64,000 bases of DNA from JAGVSR01 sp963778225 (GTDB lineage: Bacteria > Pseudomonadota > Alphaproteobacteria > Rhizobiales > Hyphomicrobiaceae). Every line of letters begins with the position of its first letter. Within the stretch, counting starts at the first letter, position 1. The position numbers and the translations under genes are program-made. This document shows positions 18,121-26,750 of the stretch, piece by piece. The notes under the pieces were generated by a model. The model was given only the letters and a program-made list of their open reading frames with translations. It was not told where the DNA came from and made no database searches. The stretch spans positions 62,001 through 126,000 of the forward strand of contig CAVZTR010000004.1 in NCBI GenBank assembly GCA_963778225.1, written 5' to 3'.

Positions 18121-18411
18121 TTACTTCTTGCAGAAGGTCACCGCGGCGCGGCAGGTGACCTGGCTACCGTCGGGCTTGCAGGAGTACTTGTCGGAGACGT
18201 TGTAGCCTTCGACCTTGCCGTTCTGGAGGAACCCGGGCCACAGACCCCAGCTCACAGCCTGAACGGTGGTTTCGAGGGCGTACCATTTGGCCCACTCTTC
18301 CGAGCCGGCGGTGGCAACGGCGCCCTTCTTGACACATTCGGCCTGAGCGACCGGGGCACCCAGCGCCACCATCATCGCACCGGCGGCTACCAAACCTTGA
18401 ACCCACTTCAT
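18121..18411 (-). CDS. small secreted four-cysteine protein
   Basis: 96-aa precursor. A clear Sec signal peptide (MKWVQGLVAAGAMMVALGAP, cleavage after VAQA) leaves a ~72-aa periplasmic protein rich in Trp with four Cys (ECVKKG near the new N-terminus, YSCKPDG, TCRAAV, FCKK), probably two disulfides. I do not recognise the family. It has its own terminator and interrupts the usual truB-rpsO adjacency, so it appears to be a lineage-specific insertion in a housekeeping cluster. Function unknown. Confidence 0.75.
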   Translation of the reverse strand: MKWVQGLVAAGAMMVALGAPVAQAECVKKGAVATAGSEEWAKWYALETTVQAVSWGLWPGFLQNGKVEGYNVSDKYSCKPDGSQVTCRAAVTFCKK

Positions 18412-18553
18412 CGACGCAACTCCTCTACTGCCCTGGCACCTCCCAGACGGGGAGATGGCCGATAAGCAAACGACGGCCGCATTATGGGAGCGGCCGTTAA
18501 CCGGTCAACGACGGGCGGCCGGTGCGGAGTTTTTTCCTAAGTGAGTGTGGCCG

Positions 18554-19474
18554 TCAGCCCAGGTTAAAGACGCGGATGGGGTGCAATGCCCCTTTTTCGA
18601 CCTCGCCCAGCGCAACAATGCGGCCTTGGCAGGTGGCATACATGAGGCCGGATAGGACGGGTGCGTCGCGGCCACGGATCAGGACCGCCATGCCGCGGAC
18701 GAGCTTCGCCGCATCCGACGGCGTCACCATCAATTCCGGCAATCCACGCAGCGGCATTTCAACGGGAAGAAGCGGGCCATCCGTATCGAAGAGGCGCCCG
18801 GCTTCGGCTTCATCTTCCAGTTCTTCGAGGCCCCACGCATCGCCTTCCTCGAAGGGACCGACGCGAGTGCGGCGGAGTTCGATGACGTGACCGTAGCAGC
18901 CGAGCGAGCGGCCCATATCGCGGGCGATGGAGCGGACGTACGTGCCCTTGCCGCAGTCGGCTTCAAAGACGGCCGTGTCGGCGTTCGGCATGTCGATGAG
19001 GCGGAGGTCGTCGATTTGGATCGGGCGCGGGTCGAGCACGACGACTTCACCATCGCGGGCGAGATCGTAGGCGCGTTCGCCGTCGATCTTGACGGCCGAG
19101 AATGCGGGCGGGGTCTGCATGATCTCGCCAATGAAGCGGGGCAGAAGTGCGCGGATCTCGCCTTCGGTGGGGCGGGCCTCGCTCGTTGCCGTGACCGCGC
19201 CTTCCTTATCGTCGGTGGTGGTCTCAGCACCCCAGCGGACGGCGAAGGCGTAGGATTTCTTGCCATCGACGGCAAACGAGACGGTCTTTGTCGCTTCGCC
19301 GAATGCGATCGGCAAGATTCCTGTGGCGAGCGGATCGAGCGTGCCGGCGTGACCAGCCTTCTGCGCGTCGAAGATGCGCTTCACCCGGGCGAGCGCATGC
19401 GTGCTGGTCAGCCCGAGAGGCTTGTCGAGGATGAGCCAGCCGTTGATGGGCTGGCCTTTCTTGCGGCGGGCCAT
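18554..19474 (-). CDS. truB: tRNA pseudouridine-55 synthase
   Basis: 306 aa, converts U55 of the T-loop of tRNAs to pseudouridine and helps tRNA folding. The catalytic Asp is D47 in GHAGTLDPLATGILP. Other family blocks are GWLILDKPLGLTSTHAL at the N-terminus, QTPPAFSAVKIDGERAYDLA, and DCGKGTYVRSIARDMGRSLG. The C-terminal part is a PUA-like domain. It starts 2 nt after the rbfA stop, so the two are cotranscribed and probably translationally coupled. Confidence 0.98.
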   Translation of the reverse strand: MARRKKGQPINGWLILDKPLGLTSTHALARVKRIFDAQKAGHAGTLDPLATGILPIAFGEATKTVSFAVDGKKSYAFAVRWGAETTTDDKEGAVTATSEARPTEGEIRALLPRFIGEIMQTPPAFSAVKIDGERAYDLARDGEVVVLDPRPIQIDDLRLIDMPNADTAVFEADCGKGTYVRSIARDMGRSLGCYGHVIELRRTRVGPFEEGDAWGLEELEDEAEAGRLFDTDGPLLPVEMPLRGLPELMVTPSDAAKLVRGMAVLIRGRDAPVLSGLMYATCQGRIVALGEVEKGALHPIRVFNLG

Positions 19475-19476
19475 GA

Positions 19477-19881
19477 TTACTTTTTCTCGACGTCGCGGCG
19501 GACTTTTTCGGAGAAGAGCAGCCGGTCAATGCGGCTCACCTCTTCGAACGTCTCGTCTTCGCGGAAGCGGATGTCGGGAGCGTATTTCAGATCGAGTGTT
19601 TGAGCCACCTCGGCACGAATGAACTTCTTGTGGCGTTCGAGTGCCGCAATCACCTTCTCGGTATCTTTGCCGCCGAGCGGCATGACGTAGGCGGTGGCGA
19701 GCTTCAGATCGGACGAGATGCGGACTTCGGAAATCGAGACCACGTGCGAGGCGAGCACGTCATCGTGTATTTCGCCACGGATCAGAAGTTCTGCGACTTT
19801 GTGCCGGACCAACTCGCCAATGCGCAACATGCGTTGCGTCGGGCCTTTGCCCGTTTTAGAGCTCGATTTCTTGCGGGACAT
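19477..19881 (-). CDS. rbfA: ribosome-binding factor A
   Basis: 134 aa, single KH-type fold that binds the 30S subunit during late 16S rRNA maturation. Family text includes TQRMLRIGELVRHKVAELLI, HVVSISEVRISSDLKLATAY and LDLKYAPDIRFREDETFEEV. It is 104 nt downstream of infB and 2 nt upstream of truB, the standard order. The N-terminal Lys/Ser tail (MSRKKSSSKTGKG) is common in alphaproteobacteria. Confidence 0.97.
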   Translation of the reverse strand: MSRKKSSSKTGKGPTQRMLRIGELVRHKVAELLIRGEIHDDVLASHVVSISEVRISSDLKLATAYVMPLGGKDTEKVIAALERHKKFIRAEVAQTLDLKYAPDIRFREDETFEEVSRIDRLLFSEKVRRDVEKK

Positions 19882-19985
19882 TTCGCTTCCGCGGCGGGAT
19901 AGAACCGCGCGCGTCCTTGTAAGGGATTAGAAAAAAGCTGCGGACCGGATCCACGAGATGCGTGAGCCCGGCCCGGTGAATGGGA

Positions 19986-22769
19986 TCAAAGAGAGCGGGT
20001 GACCGTCTCGACGTTGAAGCATTCGATGACGTCGCCTGCACGCAGGTCCTGATAGTTGGCGAAGGACATGCCGCATTCCTGGCCGACCGGCACTTCCTTG
20101 ACGTCGTCCTTGAAGCGCTTGAGCACCGAGAGCGAACCCTCGTGGATCACCACGTTGTCGCGGATGAGACGCACCTTGCCGCCGCGCATGACCTTGCCTT
20201 CGGTGACCCGGCAGCCGGCAACTTTGCCGACCTTGGAGATGTTGAACACCTGCAGCACTTCCGCGTTGCCGAGGAAGACTTCGCGGATGGTTGGCGCAAG
20301 GAGGCCGGACATGGCCGCCTTCACGTCGTCGAGCAGATCGTAGATGATGTTGTAGTAGCGGATTTCGATGCCCGTCGTGTCGGCTGCCTGCTTCGCCTGC
20401 GTGTTGGCGCGGACGTTGAAGCCGATAACGACGGCCTTGGACGCGCTGGCCAGAGCGATGTCGGACTCGGTGATGCCACCGACGCCCGAGTGCACGATGC
20501 GGGCTTCGACTTCGTCGGTGCCGAGCTTCTTAAGAGCACCCATGATGGCTTCGACGGAGCCCTGAACGTCGCCCTTGATGAGAAGGTTGAAGTCCTTCTT
20601 CCCGGCTTCCTTCAGCTGCTGCATCATCTGCTCGAGCGTGCTCTTGGAGCCGGCGGCTCCGAGCGTCTCGCGGCGCTTTCTGGTGCGGTAGTCCGTGATT
20701 TCGCGCGCGCGGGCTTCGTTCTCGACGACGGCGACCTGATCGCCGGCTTCGGGAGCGCTGTCGAAGCCCAGGATTTCAACCGGAACCGAAGGACCGGCTT
20801 CGGCAATGTTCTGGCCCTTGTCGTTGATGAGGGCGCGAACGCGGCCCCAGGCCGTACCGGCGACCACGATATCACCCACGTGCAGCGTGCCGCGCTGAAC
20901 GAGCGCCGTGCCGACGGGGCCGCGGCCGCGTTCCAGCTTGGCTTCAATGACGATGCCTTCGGCCGTGCGGTCGGGGTTGGCCTTGAGATCGAGAACTTCG
21001 GCTTGGAGGTGGATCGCTTCCAACAGCTTGTCGAGGTTGGTGCGCTTCAGCGCCGAAACCGGCACTTCCAGCGTGTCGCCGCCCATGCTTTCGACAACGA
21101 CTTCCTGACTCAGAAGGTCGGTCTTGACGCGGGTCGGGTCGGCTTGCGGCTTGTCGATCTTGTTGATCGCGACGATCATCGGAACGCCGGCAGCCTTGGC
21201 GTGATTGATGGCTTCCACCGTCTGCGGCATGACACCGTCATCGGCAGCCACCACGAGCACGACGATGTCCGTCACCTTGGCGCCGCGGGCGCGCATCGCG
21301 GTGAATGCGGCGTGGCCTGGCGTGTCGATGAAGGTGATCTTGCCGCCCGAGGGCAGCGTGACCTGATAGGCACCGATGTGCTGGGTGATGCCGCCGGCTT
21401 CGCCGGAGACGACGTTCGTCTGACGAATGGCGTCGAGCAGCGAGGTCTTGCCGTGGTCAACGTGGCCCATGATGGTCACGACCGGGGCGCGATCCTTGAG
21501 GTTGAGATCATCGTCCTTGGCGCCGATGAAGCCGGTTTCAACGTCGGATTCCGATACGCGCTTGGCGGTGTGGCCGAATTCCTGGACGATGAGTTCGGCG
21601 GTGTCGGCATCGATCACGTCGGTGATCTTGTGCATCGCGCCTTGCTTCATCATCAGCTTGATGAGGTCGACCGCGCGCTCGGCCATGCGGTTCGACAGTT
21701 CCTGGATGGTGATGGCTTCAGGAATGATGACTTCGCGCACAATTTTGTCGCGCGGCTGCTGCACGCCCATGGCCTTGAGGCGTTCGCGTTCGCGCTTGCG
21801 CTTCAGGGACGCCAGGGAGCGTTCACGCTGCTCCTGGTCGAAGGCGTTGTTGATGGTGAGCTTGACGCGCTCTTTCTGCGGCTCGGGCGTGGTCTTGACC
21901 GGTGTGCGGACAATCTTGCCGCCCCGCTTGATGACGCGCGTCTCCTCGTCTTCCACCATTTCCGGACGAGCGCGCGCTTCGGTGCGCACTTCCTTGCCCT
22001 TTGGCGGCTCGATGGCGGGACGATCGGGAGCGGGAGGGGGACGTGACGAAGGAATGTTGATTTCCTTCGGGCGGCCGCCCTCACGGGGCATGAATGCGGT
22101 GTTGTAGCCCTGTCCGGCAGGGCGAGGACCGCCACGGCCTTCGAAACGGCCAGCAGGACGCGCGCCCTGTTCGGAACGCGGCGGGGGTCCATCCCGGCGC
22201 GGAGCGCTCGATGGGGCGCGGGCCTGGACGGGTGCCGGCGCGGCAGGCGAGGGAGTGGGTGCTGGAGCCGTCGGCGCGGCGGCTACCGGTGCTGCGGCCG
22301 GAGCGGCGGCCACCGGGGCCGGAGCGGGCGCTTCAGCAGGTTTGGATGCAGCTTCGACGCGACGGCGTTCGACCGACTCGGCTTCTTCGATTTCGTTCTG
22401 ACGGCGCGCTTCGGCCAGGGCCCGGGCGCGGGCATCACGTTCCTCGGGGCGGAGCGAGCGGGTCGCATCGGACCGCTCAGGTGCACGCTGCTGAGGCGCG
22501 GTCGATTCGGGCGCGGAAACCGGCTTCACCGATACCGGCGCGGGAGCGGCCGGAGCGGGGGCATCAGCGCCTCCCAGCTTGCGCGATTTGCGCTTCTCGA
22601 CGATCACCGGCTTCGATCGGCCATGGCTGAAATTCTGCCGTACATGCCCAGACTCGACCGTCCGCTGCAGTGAGAGCGGTTTGCGCGTCCCTGCACCGGC
22701 TGTTCCCGATCCTGTCGTGCCGGCGGCACCCGGGCGGGCTGTCTTGTCGGTCGTGTCCTTCGTATCCAT
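19986..22769 (-). CDS. infB: translation initiation factor IF-2
   Basis: 927-aa GTPase that brings initiator tRNA to the 30S subunit and promotes subunit joining. Residues 1-~330 are the low-complexity Ala/Pro/Arg-rich N-terminal region typical of alphaproteobacterial IF-2. An IF-2 N domain follows (EVIIPEAITIQELSNRMAER). The G domain begins near residue 430 with GHVDHGKTSLLDAIR (P-loop), DTPGHAAFTAMRARGAK (switch II) and NKIDKP (G4). Domains II-IV follow and the protein ends ECFNVETVTRSL. It is 21 nt downstream of the ylxR gene. The GC-rich N-terminal region creates long antisense open frames that are not genes. Confidence 0.98.
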   Translation of the reverse strand: MDTKDTTDKTARPGAAGTTGSGTAGAGTRKPLSLQRTVESGHVRQNFSHGRSKPVIVEKRKSRKLGGADAPAPAAPAPVSVKPVSAPESTAPQQRAPERSDATRSLRPEERDARARALAEARRQNEIEEAESVERRRVEAASKPAEAPAPAPVAAAPAAAPVAAAPTAPAPTPSPAAPAPVQARAPSSAPRRDGPPPRSEQGARPAGRFEGRGGPRPAGQGYNTAFMPREGGRPKEINIPSSRPPPAPDRPAIEPPKGKEVRTEARARPEMVEDEETRVIKRGGKIVRTPVKTTPEPQKERVKLTINNAFDQEQRERSLASLKRKRERERLKAMGVQQPRDKIVREVIIPEAITIQELSNRMAERAVDLIKLMMKQGAMHKITDVIDADTAELIVQEFGHTAKRVSESDVETGFIGAKDDDLNLKDRAPVVTIMGHVDHGKTSLLDAIRQTNVVSGEAGGITQHIGAYQVTLPSGGKITFIDTPGHAAFTAMRARGAKVTDIVVLVVAADDGVMPQTVEAINHAKAAGVPMIVAINKIDKPQADPTRVKTDLLSQEVVVESMGGDTLEVPVSALKRTNLDKLLEAIHLQAEVLDLKANPDRTAEGIVIEAKLERGRGPVGTALVQRGTLHVGDIVVAGTAWGRVRALINDKGQNIAEAGPSVPVEILGFDSAPEAGDQVAVVENEARAREITDYRTRKRRETLGAAGSKSTLEQMMQQLKEAGKKDFNLLIKGDVQGSVEAIMGALKKLGTDEVEARIVHSGVGGITESDIALASASKAVVIGFNVRANTQAKQAADTTGIEIRYYNIIYDLLDDVKAAMSGLLAPTIREVFLGNAEVLQVFNISKVGKVAGCRVTEGKVMRGGKVRLIRDNVVIHEGSLSVLKRFKDDVKEVPVGQECGMSFANYQDLRAGDVIECFNVETVTRSL

Positions 22770-22790
22770 TCGGTCTTTCCGCAGATGTCC

Positions 22791-23465
22791 TCAGGCGCCA
22801 GATGCGTCCGGAATGCCAATTTCGTCAACTGAAGCAGGCCGGTAGCGCTTGACGCGCCCGGCCTCGCTCAAGAATTTCTCGGTCGCTCCGCCCTGTGTGA
22901 GGGCAGCATGTACCACATTTGACCGGCCGATGGCCAAGCTCATTTGTTCGACCGTAAAAAGTGTTTCGATCCGGGGTGTCCGGAGGGTGGCACGCGAGAC
23001 CGCAACGTATTTTCGATCGAGCTTTTCGGCACCCCCCGCTGCCGCATCCCGGGCATGGAGAAGGACTTTAACCGTCCCCTTCACGATCAGGGCGTCGAGC
23101 TTGTCGAACCCGGTGGTCACGAGCCCGGCTTTTTTGGCCATGGAAAGCGCGTTGAGGGCTCGGCGTTCCAAGAGCTCACCCACTAATGTGGGGAGGTCCG
23201 GGGGAATTTTCACCTCGGCTTTGAGGGACCGGGCGAAGACCTTGGCTTTGACGGCTTCAGCGATCTTGTCCGCGGTCGCTGTGACCCAGACGCCGCGGCC
23301 GGGGAGCTTCAGCGCAGGATCAGGATAGAGCGTGCCATCGGGGCCGCGGACGAAACGGATGAGGTCGTCTTTCGAAAGAGAGGCCCGCGTGAGCGCGCAC
23401 AGACGCAGCGGGCCTTCACCCGCTTCATCCTGATCAGCATCGATTGCTCGACGGCTGCGCGCCAA
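22791..23465 (-). CDS. YlxR-family RNA-binding protein with L7Ae-like C-terminus
   Basis: 224 aa. The N-terminal half is the YlxR (DUF448) domain: RLCALTRASLSKDDLIRFVR, then KLPGRGVWVTATADKI. The C-terminal half resembles an L7Ae/L30e RNA-binding fold (RRALNALSMAKKAGLVTTGF, SLAIGRSNVVHAAL), the two-domain arrangement usual in alphaproteobacteria. YlxR proteins bind RNA or RNase P in other bacteria; the exact role here is unknown. It sits between nusA (30 nt) and infB (21 nt) in the nusA-infB operon. Confidence 0.92.
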   Translation of the reverse strand: MARSRRAIDADQDEAGEGPLRLCALTRASLSKDDLIRFVRGPDGTLYPDPALKLPGRGVWVTATADKIAEAVKAKVFARSLKAEVKIPPDLPTLVGELLERRALNALSMAKKAGLVTTGFDKLDALIVKGTVKVLLHARDAAAGGAEKLDRKYVAVSRATLRTPRIETLFTVEQMSLAIGRSNVVHAALTQGGATEKFLSEAGRVKRYRPASVDEIGIPDASGA

Positions 23466-23495
23466 TGCTATGGGCCTCCCGCCTCATCTTCCCGC

Positions 23496-25143
23496 TCAGG
23501 CTTCGGTCGAGGCGTCGTCCGCCTCGGCCTCGGCGCCGGCATCTTCGGTCTCTTCGGCTTCTTCCGGTGTTTCTTCAATGGTGATCCACCCGGCGAGAAC
23601 TCGTGCGGAAAGGATCATATCCTCGGCCTCCTTGCGGCCGATTTCGAAGCCATCGAGGATGCCCTTGTGGCGGACGGCTTCGGACTCCTTTTCCTTCTTG
23701 CGCTCGGTCCAGCCGATCAAGTCGTCGGTGGCGCAATCGGCGAGGTCTTCCAGCGTCTTGATCCCATGTTCGCCAAAGGCGACCAGCATCGCCGTGGTGA
23801 CGCCCTGGACTTCGGCCAATTCGTCGGCGACGCCCAAATCACGGCGCTTGGTGTCGCGCTCAGCTTCCTGCTGCTCCAGGTATTCGCGAGCGCGTGTCTG
23901 GATCTGTTCGGCGGTGCCTTCGTCAAATCCTTCAATATTGGCGATTTCAGAGAGATCGACGTAGGCCACTTCCTCAACGGTCGCGAAGCCTTCGGTGACA
24001 AGAAGCTGGGCGATGACTTCGTCCACGTCGAGCGAATCCATGAGCAACTGCGTGCGCTCGGTGAATTCTTTCTGGCGGCGCTCGCTTTCCTCGGCTTCGG
24101 TCAGAATGTCGATATCCCAACCCGTGAGCTGCGAGGCGAGGCGCACATTCTGGCCGCGGCGGCCGATGGCAAGCGAGAGCTGGGTTTCGGGGACGACGAC
24201 TTCGATGCGGTTGCTGTCTTCGTCGAGAACCACCTTCGAGACTTCAGCGGGAGCAAGCGCGTTGACAATGAAGCTCGCTGCATCCGGGTTCCACTGGATG
24301 ATGTCGACCTTTTCACCCTGCAGTTCGTTCACCACCGCCTGAACGCGGGCGCCGCGCATGCCGACGCACGCGCCGACGGGATCGATGGACGAATCCTTGG
24401 ACACGACCGCGATCTTGGCGCGCGAACCTGGATCGCGGGCGACCGATTTGATCTCGACGACGCCATCATAGATTTCCGGCACTTCCTGCGCGAAGAGGCG
24501 GGCCATGAATTCGGGTCTGGCGCGGGATAGGAAAATCTGCGGGCCGCGCTGCTCGCGGCGAACATCGTAGATGTAGGCGCGGACGCGGTCGCCGTACTTC
24601 GGGCGTTTCGCGGGGGATCATTTCATCGCGACGGATAATGCCTTCGGCGCGGCCCAGATCGACGATCACGTTGCCGTATTCGGCGCGCTTGACGGTGCCG
24701 TTGATGATTTCTCCGATGCGATCCTTGTATTCGCCAAACTGACGGTCGCGCTCGGCTTCGCGAACCTGCTGGACGATGACCTGCTTGGCGTTCTGGGCGG
24801 CGACGCGGCCGAATTCCAGCGGCGGCAGGCTTTCGGCGATCTGGTCGCCAATCTTGACTTCGGGGTTGCGGCGCTGCGCGTCCGGCAAGCGGATTTCTGT
24901 GGCTTCGTTCTCGACGTTTTCTACGACCGAGAGCACGCGGGTGAGGCGCGTCTCGCCGGTTTTGGGGTCGATTTCGCAGCGAATGTCGTTTTCGGCGCCA
25001 TAGCGGGACTTCGCGGCTTTCTGGATCGCGTTTTCCATCGCCTGGAGGACGATCTTGCGGTCGATCGATTTTTCGCGCGCGACTGCGTCCGCGATCTGCA
25101 ACAGTTCGAGCCTGTTGGCGCTGATACCTGCAATGCCGGCCAT
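23496..25143 (-). CDS. nusA: transcription termination/antitermination factor NusA, frameshift in sequence
   Basis: NusA binds RNA polymerase and nascent RNA to control pausing, termination and antitermination. The protein is split between two frames. From 25143, MAGIAGISANRLELLQIADA and the N-terminal domain run through the start of the S1 domain (YGNVIVDLGRAEGIIRRDEM). The next frame continues with RPKYGDRVRAYIYDVRREQR and FLSRARPEFMARLFAQEVPE, two KH domains (VGMRGARVQAVVNELQGEKV, SLAIGRRGQNVRLASQLTGW) and a C-terminal acidic helix-hairpin-helix region. The break is at about 24601-24616 next to a five-C run. The span is 1648 nt (3n+1), so deleting one base gives a complete 549-aa protein. 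Since nusA is normally indispensable, a sequencing insertion is the best explanation. It starts 2 nt after the rimP stop. Confidence 0.93.
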
Positions 25144-25145
25144 GG

Positions 25146-25751
25146 CTAGTTCTCCACCTCGAAGTCGTCCGGTTCCGCGCCATCCGCGAAGCCGGAACGT
25201 CCTTGTTTCTTGGCGCGAGTGAGTGCCTCGCGGATCAAGTCGTCAGTCATTACCAGCCGGGCCTCGGAAACGAGGCTCAGCGGGAATCCTATGGTCGTGG
25301 CGCCGATCTCGGGCAAGTCCAGTTCGACGCGCACTTCACCGTCTTCGAAGCCTTCGAGCTTGCCTTGAAAGCGGCGGCGGCCATCGACCGGCTCGCGCAG
25401 TTCAATCTTGGCGAGGTGCCCGGCCCAGTTCTCGAAGTCGCTGGCGCGAACCAGCGGGCGGTCTATGCCGGGGGACGACACCTCCAGACGGTAGGCGTCG
25501 GAGATGAGATCGTGGGCATCGAGCAGCGGCGAGAGTTCGCGAGAGACGGTTTCGCAGTCCTCGATCATCATGGAGCCGTCAGGGCGCTCGGCCATGATCT
25601 GCACCGTCTGACCGTCGCGGCCGGAAATCTTCACGCGGACAAGGCGATAACCCAAATTCTCCAGCACCGGCGCCACAAGCCCAGCGAGCGTCGCGGCTAA
25701 GCCGGTTTCGCTATAGAACCTGTCGTCGCTCGTACGTGCTTCGGCCTGCAT
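25146..25751 (-). CDS. rimP: ribosome maturation factor RimP
   Basis: 201-aa two-domain protein needed for 30S maturation. The N-terminal domain has LENLGYRLVRVKISGRDGQT and the family signature DCETVSRELSPLLDAHDLIS and YRLEVSSPGIDRPL. The C-terminal SH3-like domain holds the FENWAGHLAKIELREPVDGR and RRFQGKLEGFEDGEVRVEL segments. The acidic tail (DGAEPDDFEVEN) is alphaproteobacterial. It is the first gene of the rimP-nusA-ylxR-infB-rbfA-truB operon, with a terminator for the upstream trmB gene 53 nt before the start. Confidence 0.96.
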   Translation of the reverse strand: MQAEARTSDDRFYSETGLAATLAGLVAPVLENLGYRLVRVKISGRDGQTVQIMAERPDGSMMIEDCETVSRELSPLLDAHDLISDAYRLEVSSPGIDRPLVRASDFENWAGHLAKIELREPVDGRRRFQGKLEGFEDGEVRVELDLPEIGATTIGFPLSLVSEARLVMTDDLIREALTRAKKQGRSGFADGAEPDDFEVEN

Positions 25752-25803
25752 TCCGCTGGGGGCCCGGGTTGTTCATCCGCGCTCAAGATCACGATTGCAA
25801 CCC

Positions 25804-25841
25804 ATCAAAACAAAAAGAGCGGACCCTTGCGGGCCCACTCT
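25804..25841 (-). terminator. terminator of trmB
   Basis: An 11-bp stem with two mismatches (AGAGCGGACCC / GGGCCCACTCT) and TTGC loop; on the minus strand it is followed by TTTTTGTTTTG. It isolates trmB from the rimP operon. Confidence 0.85.
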
Positions 25842-25953
25842 CAAGAGTTGAGATGATCATGAGCAGCTGGAAAGTACGCAATGGCGTGGTCTCTGGCAAG
25901 GCCGATGTGGACGGTTTTCGCGCGTTTACCGAACTTTTTTGCAGGCGGTTGGG

Positions 25954-26659
25954 TTAAGCGCGAATGAACGTGAGAAACATCGGGCGGCGACCTTCGCGAA
26001 GCGCCTTGGCTTCGTAGCGGGTGCCGGGCCAGTCCGGCCATGGCGTGCGCCAATCGCCCGGTTGGCGCGCTGTCCAGCTAAAATCAGGGTGCGGGATAGC
26101 AGCTTCAAGAACAGTGCGGGCGTAGGAATCGATGTCGGTTGCGATGCGCAATTCAGCGCCGGGCCTCATGACTTCGGCCAAGCCGTCAAGGAAGGGTTTC
26201 GATACGAGGCGGCGCTTGGCGTGGCGCGTCTTAGGCCAAGGATCGGGAAAGAGAATGAAGGCCTTCGACAGGCACGCGGAAGGAAGGGCGCGAAGAAGAG
26301 GGCGCACGTCGTCGGGGTGGAGGCGGACGTTGCGCAGTCCCCGTTGCTCGATGGCCGTGAGCGCCTTGATGACACCGTCTTCGAAGGGTTCACAGCCGAT
26401 CAAGCCGACATTCGGGTTCGCACTCGCTTGATGGATCAGGTGCTCAGCACCGCCGAAGCCCACCTCCAGCCAGACTTCGGTGACGGGGGAGGCAAAGAGC
26501 TCGGTTATGGGCTGCTGGCGGAGTGTCTTCGAGGCCCAGGCGGAGGCGCGGCAGTGCGTCGTCCATTAAGTGGCGTTGGCGCGGACTGGGCTTTCGGCTG
26601 CGCTTGCGGCCGAAGGAGCGCAGGTCATTTCCGTGGGGTTTTTCGGTCTCGCCGGTCAT
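25954..26659 (-). CDS. trmB: tRNA (guanine-N7)-methyltransferase, frameshift in sequence
   Basis: SAM-dependent enzyme forming m7G46 in the tRNA variable loop. The N-terminal part from the ATG at 26659 (RSFGRKRSRKPSPRQRHLMD, DALPRLRLGLEDT) is in one frame. The next frame carries QQPITELFASPVTEVWLEVG, the SAM-binding GFGGAEHLIHQA, PDDVRPLLRALPSA, the family hallmark FPDPWPKTRHAKRRLV, and the end GTRYEAKALREGRRPMFLTF. The break is at about 26513-26540. The span is 706 nt (3n+1), so deleting one base restores about 234 aa, the normal size. It is separated from metK by a strong terminator and has its own downstream terminator. Confidence 0.9.
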
Positions 26660-26691
26660 GACACTCGGTATGGCACTCGGTTCGCCGACTA

Positions 26692-26731
26692 GAAAAGAAA
26701 ACGGCCGCGGAACTGTCATTCCACGGCCGTT
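26692..26731 (-). terminator. terminator of metK
   Basis: Stem AACGGCCG-C-GGAA / TTCC-A-CGGCCGTT with a 6-nt loop, followed on the minus strand by TTTTCTTTTC, beginning 20 nt past the metK stop. Confidence 0.9.
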
Positions 26732-26750
26732 CACCGATAAGCAATCGCGA

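Noticed and set aside
19980..22046. Very long plus-strand frame antisense to infB (and a similar one antisense to pnp at 15501-17675)
   Set aside because: Products of high-G+C third-position bias; the minus-strand proteins are unmistakable IF-2 and PNPase.
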